A stretch of 64,000 nt of DNA from Prunella strophiata. Lineage: Eukaryota; Chordata; Aves; Passeriformes; Prunellidae. Of the stretch, positions 61,442-64,000 are shown one piece after another (positions within the stretch are counted from its first letter, which is position 1; the number at the start of each line of letters is the position of its first letter). Where the stretch lies: assembly GCA_036583965.1 (NCBI GenBank), contig JAZBQD010000001.1, forward strand, positions 18,421,608 to 18,485,607, written 5' to 3'. The translations under genes were made by a program, and so were the position numbers. The notes beneath the pieces are model-generated. The model was given only the letters and a program-made list of their open reading frames with translations. It searched no databases and was not told the DNA's origin.

Positions 61442-64000
61442 CTAAGGACAGGGAGAAGCACTCAGGTTAGCTGGGAAGAGCATCTGGAAGGTGAACCTTG
61501 GTGTTTGAGGGACTTGGCAGCATGTTTGAAAAGGAAATAATTCAGGAAAAGGATTAAAACATTAAAGTGGCAATGTCAGAGTCAAAACCTACAGGAATTT
61601 CAGAGAGAAGCTGTGAAATCAGAGGGATTAGATGGTGGCAGCAGAAGACAAAGACTGCACATTAAGAGTAGAGATATCAGGATGCAAGGAAATCATCGTG
61701 GAGGATGCACAGTCTCATTAGTGGGGAAAAAAAAAAAAAAAGGTCTGGAAGAGAAAGAGAAGATAAACTCATTGAAATAAGACTCTACTACCCACACAGG
61801 CAGATGACTTCCATTCATACCACCAGGTCAAAAAGCTGCTTGCATGCAGCATTTATCAAGTGTTTCTCCTCTCCCTAAACACATCAATGGCATTGTGCCT
61901 GTCCAGGCTGAGCCCTAAAACCAATGTCACAGGACAAGAGCTGGAAAAATGGCTGAGAATAAATCAAAAAGACAGGGATGGCTTCCAGGTGCCACAGGAC
62001 AGTCAGAACTCTGCTGGGGTTTGCCACACTCTCTGTGCTCACCTAATGCTCTCATGAAGGATGAAGAGTTATCTTCTGAGTAGAATTACCCCCATTTAGT
62101 CACAGTAAGAATTAGCTTTAAAACATCTGTGCTGTCATTATGGCTAGCCAATGTGAGCAGAAATAAAATCTGGTGTTTTTCAACATGCTTTAAAAAAATA
62201 CAACACTTTACCTAAAACACACCGAGAAAAAAACAAGACAAAACACCAACCAACCAAATAAAAAAAAAAAAAACACAAACAAAACAAAAAACCAAAAACA
62301 AACAAGCAAAACCAAAACCACCTCACAAGATAAAAAGATGAAATATATTGGAGGAAGGAAAGTTGTTTGTTATACAGAGTTTTTACTCTGTAATGCAGCC
62401 CAGGTGACTGAGGGCTGGGAGGACACAGTGTCAGCCCTTAGCAGAGATGATCCAAAGCTGGTCCAAGATTTGGTTCTCCCCTGGGGAGGCACATGAGACA
62501 CCATCTCATCAGCCTGGGAGGGTCTAGAGAGAACTCCAAGCCTTTATTCTCATTATCAGGCAGGCAGCTCCCTGCTCAGAACAGGAATTTATGAAGCATA
62601 TCTCAGCAAAATGAGAAAGGAGAGCAGGGCTGGAGCCAAACTTTTCTCCTTGGCCCACTTGAGCAACCTCAACCACACAAATTAAATGACTCAGGGCCCT
62701 TCTATTATTTTGTAGGATTTGCATTCTGAAAGTGTCATGAGATCCAAGTTTTCAGAGCCCCTTGGAGGATCCCTCTCCTCCTGTGGATGTGTTTTCTGCA
62801 CGGCTTCCACGGGTCTGACACCATGGAGCTGCCATGGTGATTTCAGCAAACATCAAAGTCCCTCTGATGCTCCTCCCTGGGCCTTCCCTGCTCATTCTGC
62901 AGAGCATGAACTTCCCAGCATTACCCAAAACAGCCAAAAAAAGGGAGGGGATCAGCATTTGTGCACAGATGTGTTATCCCCTAATTAGACAGCCTGGTCT
63001 AGAAGTGCAGCAGCTATAAAAATACAATGGGAGAAGAGATGAAAATCCACACAAAGTGTGGTTCAGTTTTGCCACTCCTACTCCTCTTCCATCCCAATGA
63101 AGTGCTGCTCGTGGTGCATAACAAAGCAAGGTTAAAATGAGCAAATTTAATCTGCCACACGTGCTTATTTATCTGCTGAAAAGGCTCATTGTGCAGAAGT
63201 GTTGATAGTCTGGAGACAGACATCAAGACAGGTTTATAGGCAGCAGTTATATCTTTATTGGAAAAGATAATTTATTTGGGGGGAAACAAAGCAGACAAGC
63301 TTCAGGGTTTGCAAATCTTCTGAAGCCACAGCATTTATAAAACACAAGATCAATTTCTGTCTAGTTGCTTTCCCTGAGCCAGATACTTGGCTGCTTATCT
63401 GAATGTTTTTATTTAAATTATTGGGTGTGATAAAAATCACAGCTTCCTGTGGAAGGCAGAGGAAGCACTGCAGCCCAATTTTGGGCCTCATTCTGGAGAG
63501 AATTTGGGCACATGCATTGTGCACTTGCTTAACTCCCAGCTGCCCTCAGTGTGATATAAACTCAGTACAGAGCCTTTTGTATATCAAATAATGTTTTTTC
63601 TAATGAAATTTCATCATATTTATGGACTGGGTATATTTCTGAAAGACTGAAAAATAAAGAAACCTGTATAGCTGATAAATAACTCTAACCCAGTTTTTAA
63701 ATTTAAAAAAAAAAAAAAAAAGGATGGGGAAGATAAATAGATAAATAAAATAAATTTAAATCCTTTAAATAGGTTTCTGCAGCCTGATCCAAAGAACAGG
63801 GCTCAGAAAATAAGGGATCATAGCCAGGGAAGAGCAATCCACACTTAGCCTGAGTAGGAGAGCTCTGAAAGGCCACTGAGCAATGGCACAAAGACAAAGG
63901 GAGAGGAATATTCTACATCAGGAGGGGAAAAAAATCCACAAAAAATGTAAGGAGAGAGCCAGGCCAAAAAAATAAAGCAGGACTAGTGCAAGAAATCTGG
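61442..64000 (-). other. ADAM12: Intron upstream of the ADAM12-like exon 2 (continues past base 64000)
   Basis: No CpG-rich stretch, promoter or signal-peptide exon is visible here, so exon 1 must be further right. The segment contains an A-run at 61727-61741, an A/C-rich low-complexity block at 62221-62330 and an A-run near 63704. Otherwise I see only unique sequence. Confidence 0.6.
62221..62330 (+). repeat. A/C-rich low-complexity block
   Basis: Degenerate AAAC, AACC and A13 words (for example AACACCAACCAACCAAAT and CAAAACAAAAAACC). No constant period. Confidence 0.85.

Noticed and set aside
61442..64000. Possible exon 1 or promoter of the ADAM12-like gene
   Set aside because: There is no CpG-rich sequence, signal-peptide frame or suitable donor here; exon 1 is taken to lie outside the window.

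Overview
The window is non-coding-dominated vertebrate nuclear DNA, almost certainly from a bird and probably a songbird. It holds about twenty fragments of avian CR1 LINEs, including the common 3' end with the 'gcagggacaccttccactgtcccaggctgctccaag'-type block (seen in pieces) and the terminal 'attctgtgattc' repeats. It also holds one recognisable avian endogenous-retrovirus LTR and a second likely LTR, and it shows the AT-rich, low-CpG composition of an intron. There are no bacterial-type genes, operons, rRNAs, tRNAs or CRISPR arrays.

I interpret the window as the 5' part of one very large gene transcribed from right to left (minus strand). Two exons with good splice sites are visible. The exon at 61308-61441 and the exon at 31626-31699 join in a matching phase (0/0). 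Together they encode an ADAM-family metalloprotease prodomain, best matching ADAM12 (meltrin alpha) by the shared SKNHP and LERNE motifs. The intron between them is about 29.6 kb. The first exon (signal peptide) must lie beyond base 64000, and all later exons lie before base 1; I found no candidate for the next prodomain exon in 1-31625. Between the two exons, 57780-57845 looks like an extra 66-base exon with a strong acceptor and donor. Its length is a multiple of three, so it could be a cassette exon.

Region by region: 1-31625 is the intron downstream of the second exon. It contains a diverged 130-base duplication near 2.5/3.0 kb, an LTR at 5.2-5.6 kb, CR1 fragments at 8.6-9.6, 14-18.6, 24.8 and 26.3 kb, a 27-base minisatellite at 12.1-13.0 kb, an (AAAAT)n microsatellite at 16.5 kb and a small CpG knot at 25.25 kb. 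The 29.6 kb intron at 31700-61307 holds a CR1 split by a likely LTR (36.1-37.1 kb), a T40 run, a 187-base duplication (44.7-45.1 kb), a four-copy 189-base tandem array (46.9-47.6 kb), a 94-base higher-order minisatellite (51.6-52.4 kb) and more CR1. Several unique AT-rich stretches with clustered homeodomain-like motifs (54.5 and 59.2 kb) could be regulatory, but that needs cross-species alignment. 61442-64000 is the start of the upstream intron.

Almost all open reading frames in the window are chance or repeat-derived. The longest apparent 'proteins' (200+ codons) come from minisatellites, except one 288-codon frame at 29024-29890, which is flagged but not called as a gene.
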